Shown: in pieces, positions 1 to 11,865 of the stretch
Position numbering within the stretch: the stretch's first letter is position 1
Layout of the letters: each line of letters starts with the position of its first letter
Assembly: GCA_025175895.1 (NCBI GenBank)
Contig: JAKLTH010000287.1
Coordinates: forward strand, 62,001 to 126,000
Length of the DNA: 64,000 bases
Direction: 5' to 3'
Origin: Wurfbainia villosa
Lineage: Eukaryota > Streptophyta > Magnoliopsida > Zingiberales > Zingiberaceae
Position numbers and translations under genes: made by a program
The notes under the pieces: model-generated
The model's input: only the letters and a program-made list of their open reading frames with translations
Databases searched by the model: none
Told to the model about the DNA's origin: nothing

Positions 1-407
1 TTTTATTCAACTAAAAATTAGGGTATTTGAGTTTTCGACTAATCTTCTAGAGATGATCAATTCATTTTTATGGTCCTATGAAGATGCATTTTCGATAGTT
101 AAATCAGAAGAGATCAAAATTTTTATAGATCTCTATCAATCATTTGGGTATTTTAAGGAAATGTATATAATTTGACGGTCTAGTCTAAACTATACTGTCA
201 TGCTAATTCAAAAAGATTGTTCATATTGAAATTTTACTTCATTCATTAGATAAACTCTGCATAGAATATTGTCTCACTGATTTTTTATTTATTTATCGTC
301 CAATATTATTTCAATATAAAATCGAATTGAATTCTTTCATGGATATTTTTTTTTTCTTTTGCCGTATCACGTCTCCGGGGCAAAATAAAAATAAAAAATA
401 AAAAGAC
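1..407. other. AT-rich intergenic sequence, no gene seen
   Basis: No convincing reading frame or RNA gene is visible. Around 30-90 there is a short stretch (CGACTAATCTTCTAGAGATG) resembling the arms of an inverted-repeat family seen at 4655-5060 and 18345-19160, so this is probably the edge of a degraded transposon. Confidence 0.4.
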
Positions 408-656
408 AAAAAAAATATTCTTGTTTATTTTCAAAGGTTGGAACCGTCAATTTAGTGGCCTCCGGTCCCCCGTCCCAAGGAGAAATCGCGAAGGGGTAAA
501 CCGCGGGGCAGCCCTGGGGGATATTATGGGCTGAGCCTATGGCCTTTGACGAGTATAATAGCAGTAGAGGAGGGTCCTTTCATCTGAGTAAGGAGGATAA
601 ATCTTCTCTCCCGGGAACCGAACCCAGCCCTAAAAAAAAAAAATATTCTTGTTTAT
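408..656. mobile_element. SINE-like retroposed insertion with 21-bp target duplication
   Basis: An insert of about 207 bp (429-635) lies between two copies of a 21-bp direct repeat (408-428 and 636-656: eight A then TATTCTTGTTTAT). The insert is GC-rich in an AT-rich setting. Its minus strand starts with GGGTTCGGTTCCC, which resembles a Pol III box B. A long, A-rich target duplication is typical of LINE-dependent retroposition. Family membership is not recognised, and the orientation is unsure because the A-tract belongs to the duplicated target. Confidence 0.55.
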
Positions 657-889
657 GTTTGGGTGCTGCGCTGTTGTAATTTGCGACGCTTTTTTAATTT
701 ATGCCCTTTTATTTTCATTGGTTTCCTTCTGACACGGTGACACCTCCCTTATTAAAAAACTCGACTGTGCATGCCTCTCATCCATGACTTCACGTTAATT
801 TATTGTCGGGATAACGTATATTTATTAAATGTTTAAAATCAAAATGCTTAAATTGTCTTAGAGGTGAATGCGTTATTTATTAAGACTGC
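657..889. other. Intergenic sequence without recognised features
   Basis: AT-rich DNA with no supported gene. Confidence 0.4.
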
Positions 890-1590
890 CTTTCATACAA
901 CGTAATGTACTTTAAAATGTAATATAATCTAAGTTATAATATAATGTAATATAATCTTGATTATATTATTATATTTGAATAAAAATTATATGTAATTTTA
1001 GATTATAAAAGTCATTATATTTTTTTGTTTGGTGTCTATTACAAAGATGATAGGAATGGATTGACGACAATGACGGAGACAACGACAATGATGACGACGA
1101 CGATCGATCGACGACTAACCGACGATAAATAGATGACCGACGACCGATAATGACCGACGGTCGACGATGATAGGTGATCAGCGACGATCGACCGTCGTTG
1201 GTCACCGACGATCGACCACCGGTCGATTGTCGACGGTCTCAGTCGTCGGCGGTCGACCGTCGTCGATTCGATCGTCGATGATCGATCGCGTCGATCATTG
1301 TCGCCGCCGGTCATCGATCGGTCGTCGAGGCCGACGGGCGATGACGGCGACCGATCGATCGGTGGCGACAATGGACAACAACGATCGACTTCGATTGTTG
1401 AGCATCTAAAACTTTTCAGATTACGGCTTGTAATGCAATCTGAATTACATAGATTTTACTTTGTAATCCAGATTACAAAACTTTAGTGTCTTTTGTAATC
1501 CAGATTATATTGTATTACAATGTTAAGACAGTAACAAATAAAGGAATCTATCTTATAATATAATCTGAATTACATTATAAAGCAGATTAC
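890..1590. repeat. Fold-back element with GATCGA/GTCGAC-rich core
   Basis: The core at 1040-1400 is low-complexity and CpG-rich, made of permuted GATCGA, GACGAC and GTCGAC words, and can pair with itself. It is flanked by AT-rich arms with inverted similarity: TGTAATTTTAGATTATAAAA on the left and repeated TTTGTAATCCAGATTA words on the right. Several open frames cross the core on both strands, but their Arg/Ser/Asp-only composition marks them as products of the repeat, not genes. A non-autonomous DNA transposon with a low-complexity core is likely. Confidence 0.4.
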
Positions 1591-2318
1591 GATATACTAA
1601 ATACAGCTTAAATGTTTTGAATTGAAATGCATAAATGTTCTTCGAAGTGAATTTTTGAAGCTGTGAATCTGAAACTTCTTGATCAGAAATAGACACAACA
1701 AATGTAAAAATATAATGATGCATGAGTTTCTATTTGTCTCCGTGGATGGTCTTGATTAACAGTAAAATTGTACCGATAAATAAAGATTAATTTTTAAATA
1801 TTATAAATTTTTCAAAGTATTTATCCTTTTGTCACGGTAGTTTTGAATTAGACAATATATTCTTCATAATTTATTTTTTTTCGTATTAATTGTAGAATTG
1901 ATTGGTGAGAATATTGAAGGAAAGATTTTTTTTTTACATTAATATATGAATTCTTATTTAAGTTGGCTAAAAATAAAAATAACTTTACGCATGAAATTCT
2001 CATAGGTTCCGGAGAAGAATATAATGTATACAATTTTATTCTATTTTATAAAAAAATTATTTTTAAAATTTGAATTATAAGACAATAATTTTATATGAAT
2101 CTCTTTCTCTCTATTTAAATTGACTATTCGTCAAAAATTTTAATCGTTCGAATTTGAAAATACATTTTAAAAAAATCAACTCTTCTTAAAATTCGATAAC
2201 AAGTTTACCCAGCACTAGTCTTTGCAAATCCAATATCTACGAGATATCTGGATTATTAAAAAGAAAAAAAAAATGCAGCGCTTCTCAGTCTGTACACAAA
2301 ACTGAAGTGAAGCAGAAT
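1591..2318. other. AT-rich intergenic sequence, nothing recognised
   Basis: Homopolymer-rich AT DNA. Short frames here have no recognisable protein features. Confidence 0.4.
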
Positions 2319-2590
2319 GTTTGGTTCGTAATTTTTTTATTTTTTATTTTCAGAAAATAAAAAATATTTTTTTTGCATTTTTTAATTTTTAAAAAAATAT
2401 TCTTTTATTTTTTGAAAAATAAAAATAGAAATAGAAAACGTTTTTTTTTTTTGTATTTTTTTGTTGTTCAAAAACTACTTCTTTATTTTCTGAAAAACAA
2501 AATGGAAAACGTCAAACAAATGTATTTTTTCTTTTTTTTTTCAGAAAATAAAAATAAAAAATAGAAAAAAAAAATTTACGAACCAAATGC
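2319..2590. mobile_element. Short MITE-like inverted-repeat element
   Basis: The ends are inverted copies: GTTTGGTTCGTAAT at 2319 and TTTACGAACCAAATGC ending at 2590. The interior is built of A- and T-tracts around TTTTCAGAAAATAAAA words that also pair with one another. It is about 270 bp with no coding capacity, as expected of a MITE. No clear target duplication was identified. A similar A/T-tract fold-back sits at 53977-54215. Confidence 0.45.
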
Positions 2591-3181
2591 CTTTTTAGAT
2601 TTGCGAAAACATTTCTATGATAAACAATTAGTAAGACAAAGTTATAAAAAAAAAATCATCTATGTTAGAAATAAATTGAATGGATGCGAGTGTGAATTGT
2701 TCGAGTAAATTTGAACATCTTAAAAATTAATTTCCATTTGAAAAAAATATCTATAAATACATCGTTCATAATCGGTCCTCAGTGTTTAGAGGCCACGGGT
2801 GAAAAAAAATAATTTTTTTTTTATAAATAAATTTATTTTTGATAAAAATTAAATCCTTTTGAACCCCTACCTAGTAGCTCTGGTCTAGAGTCGACTTTGA
2901 CTTTGATATGGTAATTAAAAATCGATTCAGGTAAATATTTTATCACTGTACCATGGCTGAGGACCAAGACAAAGTTATTCAAAGTTGTGCAATTTATTCG
3001 GTAAAGAAGCTCAATTTTCAGTCGTCGTTCAGAGAATATCAGAAACTGCTCCGAAATAATCAGAAAACAACGGGATGAAACAGAGGACGTTAAAAAAAAA
3101 AAACAAAAACAAACGAACAAAAAAAAAAAGCCTTTTTTTTTTTTTTTTTAAATAGCAGATCGATCATACGATAAACGAAGC
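2591..3181. other. Downstream flank of the DUF868 gene
   Basis: AT-rich with a long T-run at about 3132-3149. It presumably contains the 3' untranslated region of the DUF868 gene transcribed leftward. No other gene is seen. Confidence 0.4.
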
Positions 3182-4081
3182 TCATGGGCGCCTTGAGGCT
3201 TGGATCACCAGGGAGAACCCCGGCGTTCCCTGCTGCTCCGCGTTGAGCGCCTCCTCCTCCAGCCACAACCTGCTCTCCAGCGCGCTCCTCGTCCGGAACA
3301 TGAACACGGCGTAGCCGCAGGAATCGGTGAACCACCAGTCGTGGACGTCCCACATCATGTCCACCGGCGATCCGTCTATGAAGATGGTCTGGTTCCCTCT
3401 GAAGTTCCACCGGAGGCTCCGCACGAGCACCACGAGCTTCTTGTCGACGGACACCGACAGCTCCGGGTCTTTGCACCGGATGGTGATTTCGTGGTCGGAC
3501 CCGCCGTCGCAGAAGCGCGCCCGGGTGGAGTGGTGCGCGTGGCCGAGGACTTGCTCTCGGCGGCAAATCGTCGAACACTGCGCGAGCGGAAGTGCGCCCT
3601 CCAACTTGCTGACGAAATCACGACTCAAATCGCCGAGCAACAGCGCGAGCTCCGACTCCACGACGACGACGACGTAGAACCCGCCGACGGGCTCAGGGCC
3701 GCCCGACTCGTACCGAGCGGCGGAGATGTCCCAGTGGAGGCAGATGTCGCAGTGGCCGGATAGATAAGAGCGGGTGCCTCTCTTCTCGGTCATCGGCTGG
3801 GAATCAGACGCATTGATCTCCCACGGTAGGGCCGAGCGGGGGTGGTCGTCGACTGCGAGGGAGAGTAAGGGGGCGGCGTGGGCCCTGGACCAGGTGACGC
3901 GGAGAAGGACATCCTTGAGGGCGGAGAGCCTGGCGCGATAGAGGCAGCTGACGGCGCTGAGGGCGGACCCGGCGCCGTCAGCGACGACGGAAGAGTTGCT
4001 TCCGCTGCTGGAGCCGGTGCCGCTGCCGTCGGAGACCTTGATGGCGTGGTTGCCGAAGCAGCTGGAAGCGAAGTCCCTCAT
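3182..4081 (-). CDS. DUF868 family protein (single exon)
   Basis: Plant-specific protein of unknown biochemical function. The frame is open from 4186 to the TGA at 3182, but I prefer the Met at 4079-4081 (about 299 residues) because family members characteristically begin with M-R-D-F-x-S-C-F, and MRDFASSCFG occurs exactly there. The 35 codons upstream (His- and Leu-rich) are probably 5' leader. Family features in order: CLYRARLSAL near residue 46, a beta-rich middle with VVVVVESELALLLGD, the block LRWNFRGNQTIFIDGSPVDM then WDVHDWW near 220-250, YAVFMFRTR, and GFSLVIQAS near the C-terminus. The gene is intronless, as usual for the family. Its GC content is very high compared with the flanks, as in many monocot genes. 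Family assignment rests on these blocks; the role is not known. Confidence 0.85.
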   Translation of the reverse strand: MRDFASSCFGNHAIKVSDGSGTGSSSGSNSSVVADGAGSALSAVSCLYRARLSALKDVLLRVTWSRAHAAPLLSLAVDDHPRSALPWEINASDSQPMTEKRGTRSYLSGHCDICLHWDISAARYESGGPEPVGGFYVVVVVESELALLLGDLSRDFVSKLEGALPLAQCSTICRREQVLGHAHHSTRARFCDGGSDHEITIRCKDPELSVSVDKKLVVLVRSLRWNFRGNQTIFIDGSPVDMMWDVHDWWFTDSCGYAVFMFRTRSALESRLWLEEEALNAEQQGTPGFSLVIQASRRP

Positions 4082-4186
4082 TGATGGGCTGAGGAGGAGG
4101 AGATTGGAAGCCTTCCTTGGTTTGCCGACCACCATGGGATGTCGATGATGGTGGTGTGGTTCCTCTCTAAAGGTAATAAATGGCAT

Positions 4187-5079
4187 CGTTCCGAAGGAGA
4201 AGAATTACCTTGAATTTCTGTACCAGAGTTCTAGGTTTCTTCAGATTTGGAATATGAATAAAATGAGGGGTTGAATTACAAAAAAACTCATTCTCACTTT
4301 TGATTACGGTGCCGCCCTATTAAATTGGACTTTCAAATATTCACCATTCGATCCTAAAATCTTTTTTCGGATGAAACGATAAAATAAGAAAGCTAGGGTT
4401 ATCGAAGTTATTCGTACGAATACTTTTTAATTTATCTCTCTCCTTAAGACATGGGACGATCATAGGGGAAGCAATAATACGACCGTTCCAATTTTTTTTT
4501 TTAAGAACTGATGAAAAATATTAGATGTTGGACCATTAGATCATCTATTGTGAGTATTTTTTAATTTATTTTAATAGTTGATAAAAAAATTTCGTAAAAC
4601 TGAATCGATCACTATCAAAATTTAGTAGGGAATGTTATCTATGGGGCAGGACCGATTCATTCAAGGATTAGTCGGATCGAAAACCTAGACACTTGGGTTA
4701 TAAAAAAATTCAAATGGGACGACAAGAGACCATGATCGTCAACGATTCATGATCGTCTATGACAATGATTGGCAACGATTGACGACGACAGCGGCGACGG
4801 TCAACGATCGATAACCACAAGACTAAATTTTCATCAATCGAAGAAAATTCAAAAGAAAAAGAAAAATTTCCGGTTCAATTTGAAGAAAAAAAATATATAA
4901 CTAAAGAAAAGTTCATCGCGGAAGAAATTTTAAATTTGTCTACTACATAAGAAAGAAAAATAATTCATCTTTTTTTTTCTCAAAATAAACAAAAAAAAAT
5001 TTACGAAATACCTAGACATTAAATCCGACTAACTTTGGAGATGATCGATTTTTTCCTATGAAAGTTTTTCACCGACTAA
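4187..5079. other. Upstream flank of the DUF868 gene with inverted-repeat remnant
   Basis: Contains the presumed leftward promoter of the DUF868 gene (no clear TATA chosen). Between 4655 and 5060 there are inverted arms: GGATTAGTCGGATCGAAA near 4661 and TTAAATCCGACTAACTTTGG near 5022. They are related to arms at 18345-19160. No coding potential. Confidence 0.35.
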
Positions 5080-5084
5080 TGAAG

Positions 5085-6783
5085 TGTTGGAGATTTGACG
5101 CCGCTAGAGGGGGGGTGAATAGCGTGATACCGTACGTAGATGGAATTCTTTCGCGTTTGATCGTCTACAATCTTGTTAGCACAGCGGAATAGTAATAACA
5201 AATAAATATAATAAGACACACAATCACAACACGATCATATAACGTGGTTCGGAACCGTAACGGTTCCTACTCCACGGATCAAGCTCTAACGAGCTCTAGC
5301 GACGCCAATGCAATCACTAATCAATAAACTCCTTCTCGACAACAAGTCGGAGGCGGAGAAACCTCGTACACAAGATTACAATAATAATCTAAGGAAATAC
5401 AAGCAAATACAAAGGAAATGTAAAGAACACTTTACAAAACTAGGATTTGAGCGCTTTGCTTGTTGGTTGCTTGGATGAGGTTGAAGGGCCCTGAAATGCA
5501 CCTGCAAATCGCCTTCAAATCGCCTCAAGAAAGCTTCCCAAGAACTGATGCCGCAATCTCCACGAACAGCTTCCTTTTATCTCGCGTCGGGCTGGATTTC
5601 CGCGGTCGTCGCCATAAATCACGATCATTGCCGACCGCTAACACCGTAGGCGTGAGACAACGACTCAATCCACGCGTTGGACAAGTTCCAACGGACTCTC
5701 ACCGATCGCTAACATTGGCGGCCGATCGCTAACGCCAGACCGTAATCCCGGCTTCACGGCTACGGAGCGTTCAGCTCGACTCGGCCGTGATCGCCATCCC
5801 TTAGCGATCATTGCCGTCGATATCGATCGGCCCGATCCCATGAGCGATCGGCCGCCCTAAAGCTCTCAAACGGCGGTCGAACTCGAGTCGACTCGGCGGT
5901 CGAATCCGGCCATAATGTCGATCATTGCCAACCTCAAGAATGAGGTTTTAACCCAAGTATGGTGCCCCATACTTGCTAGACCACCCTTAGCCTAGACCTA
6001 AGCCTTCTAGCCACCTCCATCACCTCACGCCTCGGATCCCTCCAAGTCATCCATGACTTGTTCATCCATCGCGCTAGCTTCCCGGTGCTTCCATCGGCTA
6101 TGTCATGCTAACGGTGTGTTCACCGCCAAGGCACATTGGACTTACGCCGCCAAGACTCCGCTTGGACTTTACGCCGCCAATATCAATCCCCTTGGACTTC
6201 CCAAATACCAAGACTCAAGCTTGGACTTTCCCTTGCCAACCCATGTTGGACTTTCCATGCCAATACCATGCTTGGACTTTCCATTTGCCAAGACCCATGC
6301 TTGGACTTCTCATTTGCCAAGACCCATGCTTGGACTTCCCATGCCAAGTACTCAAGACTTGGACTTTCCCAAATGCCAAGTGTCCCACTTGGACTTTCCA
6401 TGCCAAGTACCCATGACTTGGACTTTCCCAAATGCCAAGTGTCCCACTTGGACTTTCCATGCCAAGTACCCATGACTTGGACTTTCCCAAATGCCAAGTG
6501 TCCCACTTGGACTTTCCATACCAAGTACCCATGACTTGGACTTTCCCATAAACACATGGTCAACCCTAGTCAACCACCAAAGTCTCCCTCGAATCAAACT
6601 CGAACCGGGTCGATTATAACTCCCGATTGTATAAACAATCTCCCGACATATTAACCGACATTAATGTCAAACATCAATGTCAATCCTATGTCTAACATAC
6701 TTTGTCAAACATACTTTGTCAAACATCAAAACATCACTCGAGTCAAACTCGAGTCACGTGTCGTGACTGGGCCGATTGCAACA
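5085..6783 (-). repeat. Element A 3' LTR
   Basis: About 1.7 kb, paired with 10434-12111. It begins TGTTGGAGATTTGACG with a G-run and GTGAATAGC, and ends near GATTGCAACA, lacking a few bases present in the other copy (GATTGCACCAACA). It carries the CTTGGACTTTCC minisatellite. Confidence 0.88.
6211..6545. repeat. Minisatellite of CTTGGACTTTCC units in element A 3' LTR
   Basis: Tandem units built from CTTGGACTTTCC plus spacers such as CATGCCAAGTACCCATGA or CAAATGCCAAGTGTCCCA. The last part repeats with a period of about 60 bp. Each unit has CTTGG and CCAAG, so it can form a small hairpin. The array is open in several frames on both strands, which is a by-product of the period and not evidence of genes. 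Confidence 0.85.
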
Positions 6784-6798
6784 ATCTCCCCTTTTTGA
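6784..6798 (-). other. Element A polypurine tract
   Basis: The minus strand reads AAAAAGGGGGAGAT immediately before the 3' LTR, a canonical plus-strand priming site. The same word adjoins the 3' LTR in elements B, C and E. Confidence 0.85.
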
Positions 6799-8656
6799 TG
6801 TTTGACAAAACCAATAAAACCATGAGTTAGAACACTAACTCAAATCCCTTACCAATTATCCCAAATTGGTAAACACTCACCAAATGTTATCCCCCAAACA
6901 TTCATGTGAAAAATTAAATAAAATGTTCTCCCCCAAACATTCTCCCCCTTTTTGACTAACATCAAAAAGGTTTTCTCTCCAAGGAGGTCAATGTCTCATG
7001 TCCCAATGAGATCTTACAATCTCCCCCTTGGTCAAAAATACCTAGGATGCCTACCATCTTCCTAGTGATAAGTCTCATATCACTCAAGAGAGGCACTCTA
7101 TCTCACTCTCCCAATTTCCGGTATCAAACACCCATCAATTTTCAATTGATAACATTCTCCCCATAAAAGAAAACATCCATCATCCCAAGATGGATACCTC
7201 CCCCTAAAGGCTTGCTCCCCCTTGACCATTGCACCAACAATGTCCTTGGAAAGCCCCTAAGCCAATAGGAACTCTAAAACATCAAAATTAAGGTTCTAAG
7301 TTCAACATAGAACTTTTACTCACCCTAAATTTGATACTTTGACCTAACACAACTCCTAATCCATATCCAATGGATTTTCACCCTTCATAGTGCTTCCCAA
7401 AGCATATCCTAGAGTTAGGAGTGGTTAGAAACCATTACCATAGCTGAACATGGGCTAAACAAACCTTGTTAAAATCGGACTGGTGATCGACTTGACAATC
7501 GATCACGCCATACATCGGATCATTGCCACCAAGTGGCGGTCATTTGATCGTAAAATAAATTCGAATTTCAGATCAATTCAACTAATTATCGTATATCGAA
7601 AAATCACTAAATTTGATACGTATAATACTTATGACTAAAATAATGGGTGAAAAATGTTTGAAAAATATTTTACCCATAAAATAGTGAGTTTGATACAAAA
7701 CTCAAAACCATTGAAATTTTCAATGTTTTGGCCCTATTTTGTATCAACTTCATCAATGGTGATTGCTATCAAAAGATAGACTTCACCAAGGTTTTCTAAA
7801 TTGATTTTAAAATGATTTCAAAACCTTATTTTGGATCATATTCCTTGGGCTCTAAGTACATGACTTGTACACAAGCTTTCCCAATGATCCACCAATAAAA
7901 TTAGATGAGTTTTGGTTCAACTAGATGCAAAAACTATGCACCTTGAACTCAACTCATATCCTAGCATCTCACATGTATCTAGGGTGTATAAATACACATA
8001 CATGTCAATTGGATGTGAGATGTGAGTTTTGTTCTCCCTAAACTAGGGTTTCATGCATTTTTCTAAGGCAACTCTACTTGATTCCCTTATAAATGGGACT
8101 TCAAATCATGCCATAGTCCTTAAATCAATTTTAATCAAATTTTCTTAAATGCATGAATGATTATGACATTAACGATGATATAAATAAGCATATGCTCATA
8201 ATCATGATGTCATGGCATAAAATAAGATCTAAAACCACATGACATTTACCTAAATCCTAAACATGAACATGACATATAGAATGATTAAAAAATAAGCATG
8301 ATGTCATGGCATGTTATATGGCAAACAAAGCATGACATATAAAATATATAGGTATAGTAATACCTAAATTTTAATATTAATTGCCATTTCATATAATTAA
8401 TTATATTTTGCCATATTTCTAGTTTTCTCCCAAGTGTGCCAAAAACCCAAAATGGCACACTAACCTCTAAACCTAAATTGTGCCAATTTTGATCATTTTA
8501 TCAAACTTCTCAAGTAATATTGGCACATCCTAAAACTTTTTAGGATTATAGCTCAAATGTATTTCCAAGGTGATAACCTTGAAAATATCCTAAAGTGCCA
8601 CCTTTATCATGGTTGAGTTAACTACCCATCCAATCAAGGTTGGCACTCTAAACCAT
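6799..8656 (-). other. Element A AT-rich post-gag tail
   Basis: About 1.86 kb between gag and the polypurine tract, in the place where pol would be. No pol motif is seen in any frame. It is homologous in opposite orientation to 26683-28473 of element C and related to the tails of B and E. It includes repeated CATGATGTCATGGCAT-like words. Confidence 0.7.
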
Positions 8657-10366
8657 CTAGCGTGAATCAATCACGCTCTTAGGAACCCAAAACCTATTTG
8701 AGCTCCTAGGGTTAATTAGGTATTCCCTAGGGATAACCTCCCTAGATACCTTCCTAATGACCCTCCTAGGCTTATTAGCCTTGGTCATTTGGGTCTCACC
8801 TAGGTTGACTCTAGGGTAACTCCTCTGCAACCTTCTTGCCACCCTAGGTTTCCTAGAGACCTAGCCACTAGACACACCCTTGGTCAACTCTAGGATGACT
8901 TCCTATTGACCTTGGTCTTTCTAGATTTAGTTTGTGTTCCATAATCAAATGGAACACTATGGTAAGCCACCTTAGGCTTAGGTTTGTGACCCAAACCTTG
9001 TTTGCCCTTGGTTGACTTTTGACTCTTAGGTCCTAGGTGTTGACTTTGACTTTTGACCTTGACTTTGATCTTTGACCCTTTAAATTGATTTTGTATAATT
9101 TTAAGGGTCTTCAAGTTTTTCAAGCCTTGACCTCAAGACTTGATTCTCTAACTCTAATTGCCCAATTTTTTGAATTTTGATTTAAATCATGGGCATGAGA
9201 CTTTCTAGGCATATGCCTAGTCCACTTGGGATTGAAACCTAGATGTTCTTGTATTTTCTTAATAGATTCACTAGGTATGGTTTTTCTAGGGACATTAGTC
9301 CCAAATTTCTCCTTATTACTAAAATGGACACTTTTAGCTCCTAAGCAAAAATATTTATTTCTATTAGCATGCTTTTCATAAATTGCAAGAGAATTTAAAT
9401 TCCTAGCATGCCTTTGCCTATTAACTAAAGAAGGTGCATTATTGAAATATACCTTAGGGTTTGCCCTAGAGGCTCCCCCTACATGTGTAGCTCCCTCTTT
9501 GGTCTTTTTGCTTCCCCTAGGACATTGATTCCTATAATGTCCCCTTGAGTTGCACTTGAAGCATATGATATGCTCCTTGCTCTTGATATTTGGGGAACCG
9601 GCATCCTTGACTTTTGGAGCCGGTGGAGCTTTCCTAATCTTCTTTGGGCACTTGCTCTTATAGTGCCCGGTTTCCCTACACTCAAAACATATTATATGCA
9701 TTTTATTATTAACACATATGTTTGAGTTACCTAGGTCAATGGAGACCGGAATTGGACTTTGGGCTTCTTCATCTTGACGGGATGTCGAAGCTTCTTCTTG
9801 ATGTTCCGGTATGGAAGTTCTCTCCTCCTCAATCCTCAAGTGGATGCTTCTTCCACTTCCTTCACATCTTCCGATCCGGATGTTGATTCCCTATCAACCT
9901 CCAATCCTCACTTCCTTGTGAGGATGATCTCTCTTCACCCTCCTTATCTTCTTGAATTGATGGTGAACTTTCTTGAGCTTGAGAGGGTGAGCACTCTTCT
10001 TCTTCTTCTTCTTTGACCATTGATGGGCTTTCATGGAGCTTTGCCAAATCGCTCCATAGCTCCTTAGCATCCATGCATTCACCTAGGCTACACAAGAATT
10101 CATTTGGAATTAAATCAAAAATGAATTTGATTACCTTCTTATTTTTCTCGAATCTTTGGAGTTGATCTTCACTCCATCTCTTCTTCTTGAGGAAGCCACC
10201 TTTGGTCCTCTAGGATACTCAAATCCTTCCATTAATAGAGACCATTCCTCAAGTCCTTCATCATCAAAAAATCTTCAATTCTTCTTCCAAGAATCAAGCC
10301 TTCTTGTCCATATAATGAGTACGGACCGTGTGTTGATGTCCCAACCTAGCTTGTCTTGAATTCCAT
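8657..10366 (-). pseudogene. Element A gag (degenerate, two CCHC zinc knuckles)
   Basis: Encodes the structural Gag that would package the element's RNA. The start is the ATG at 10364-10366 (MEF...). The frame is broken by frameshifts and stops in the N-terminal third. A long open part at 9839-9120 holds two zinc knuckles, CFECRETGHYKSKC and CFKCNSRGHYRNQC, separated by a Lys/Pro-rich linker. A basic region continues in other frames through 9123-8890, and the last piece at 8842-8657 ends with SNRFWVPKSVIDSR and a stop. In intact Copia elements a W-V-P-K-type peptide is followed by protease; here nothing follows. Confidence 0.85.
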
Positions 10367-10419
10367 CTTTACCTCTAGCGATATTGCTTCCCGGTTGTTA
10401 ATCCGTTGAAGAGCCACTG

Positions 10420-10432
10420 TGCTCGATACCAC
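10420..10432 (-). other. Element A primer-binding site (initiator Met tRNA)
   Basis: The minus strand reads TGGTATCGAGC directly after the 5' LTR. This matches the plant iMet primer site TGGTATCAGAGC with one base missing. Confidence 0.8.
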
Positions 10433-10905
10433 TTGTTGGAGATTTGACCGCGCTAGAGGGGGTGAATAGCGTGATACTGTGACGTAGATGGAATTCTTTC
10501 GCTTTGATCGCCTACAATCTTGTTAGCACAAATGGAATAGTAATAACAAATAAATATAATAAGACACACAATCACAACACGATCATATATCGTGGTTCGA
10601 ACCGTAACGCCTACTCCACTGATCAAGCTCTAACGAGCTCTAGCGACGCCAATGCAATCACTAATCAATAAACTCCTTCTCGACAACAAGTCGAGGTGGA
10701 GAAACCTCGCATACAAGATTACAATAATAATCTAAATACAAGCAAATAAAGGAAATGTAAAGAACACTTTACAAAACTAGGGTTTGAGCGCTTTGCTTGT
10801 TGGTTGCTTGGATGAGGTTGAAGGGCCTCAAATGCACTCGCAAATTGCCTTCAAATCGCCTCAAGAAAGCTTCCTAAGAATCGATGCCGCAATCTCCAAA
10901 GCCTT

Positions 10906-10914
10906 CCTTTTATC
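10906..10914 (-). promoter_or_regulatory. Candidate TATA box in element A 5' LTR
   Basis: The minus strand reads GATAAAAGG. A similar A/T-rich word followed by AGG or AGAG lies at the corresponding place in the LTRs of B, C, E and F, supporting a shared core promoter. Transcription start is not determinable here. Confidence 0.45.
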
Positions 10915-11529
10915 TCGCCGGCCGATTTCGCGCGCCGACCGCCATAAATCACCCGATCGCTAACATCGTAGTGAGACAACGGCTCAATCCACGCTGACAA
11001 GTTCCAACGGACTTCACCCCGATCGCTAACATTGGCAGCCGATCGCTAACGCCGTAGTCGACGCCACGGCTACGGAGCGCTTCATCGCATTCGACCGGCA
11101 ATGATCGCCATCCTCGCCGATCGCTGCCGACATCACCGATCGATCCCATGAGCAGTCGACTGCCAGAGCCCTAAAAGCTCTCAAACGGCAGTCGAACTCG
11201 AGTCGACTCCTGGCAGTCGAACCGGCCATAATGCCAGTCGACTGCCAACCTCAAGAATGAGGTTTTAACCCAAGTATGGTGCCCCCATACTTGCTAGACC
11301 ACCCTTAGCCTAGACCTAAGCCTTCTAGCCACCTCCATCACCTCACGCCTCGGATCCTCCAAGTCATCCATGACTTGTTCATCCATCGCGCTAGCTTCCC
11401 GGTGCTTCCATCGGCTATGTCATGCTAACGGTGTGTTCACCGCCAAGGCACATTGGACTTACGCCGCCAAGACTCCGCTTGGACTTTACGCCGCCAATAT
11501 CAATCCCCTTGGACTTCCCAAATATCAAG

Positions 11530-11865
11530 ACTCAAGCTTGGACTTTCCCTTGCCAACCCATGTTGGACTTTCCATGCCAAGACCATGCTTGGACTTTCCA
11601 TTTGCCAAGACCCATGCTTGGACTTCTCATTTGCCAAGACTCATGCTTGGACTTCCCATGCCAAGTACTCAAGACTTGGACTTTCCCAAATGCCAAGTGT
11701 CCCACTTGGACTTTCCATGCCAAGTACCCATGACTTGGACTTTCCCAAATGCCAAGTGTCTCACTTGGACTTTCCATGCCAAGTACCCATGACTTGGACT
11801 TTCTCAAATGCCAAGTGTCCCACTTGGACTTTCCATGCCAAGTACCCATGACTTGGACTTTCCCA
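11530..11865. repeat. Minisatellite of CTTGGACTTTCC units in element A 5' LTR
   Basis: Same array as at 6211-6545, with near-identical unit order. Confidence 0.85.

Noticed and set aside
1039..1409. Arg/Ser/Asp-rich open frames on both strands
   Set aside because: Product of permuted GATCGA/GTCGAC words. No protein features and open in several frames at once.
3090..3763. Other frames overlapping the DUF868 gene
   Set aside because: Shadows of a GC-rich coding exon; only the DUF868 frame has family motifs.
6211..6545. CRISPR-like array (repeat plus spacers)
   Set aside because: The spacers themselves repeat, the unit lies in paired LTRs of a plant retrotransposon, and no cas genes exist.
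6053..6597. Long open frames on both strands in the LTR repeats (also 11370-11851, 23299-24016, 28606-29126)
   Set aside because: They read through the minisatellite in nearly every frame because its period is free of stops. The peptides are just W-T-F-P or K-V-Q repeats, with no domain.
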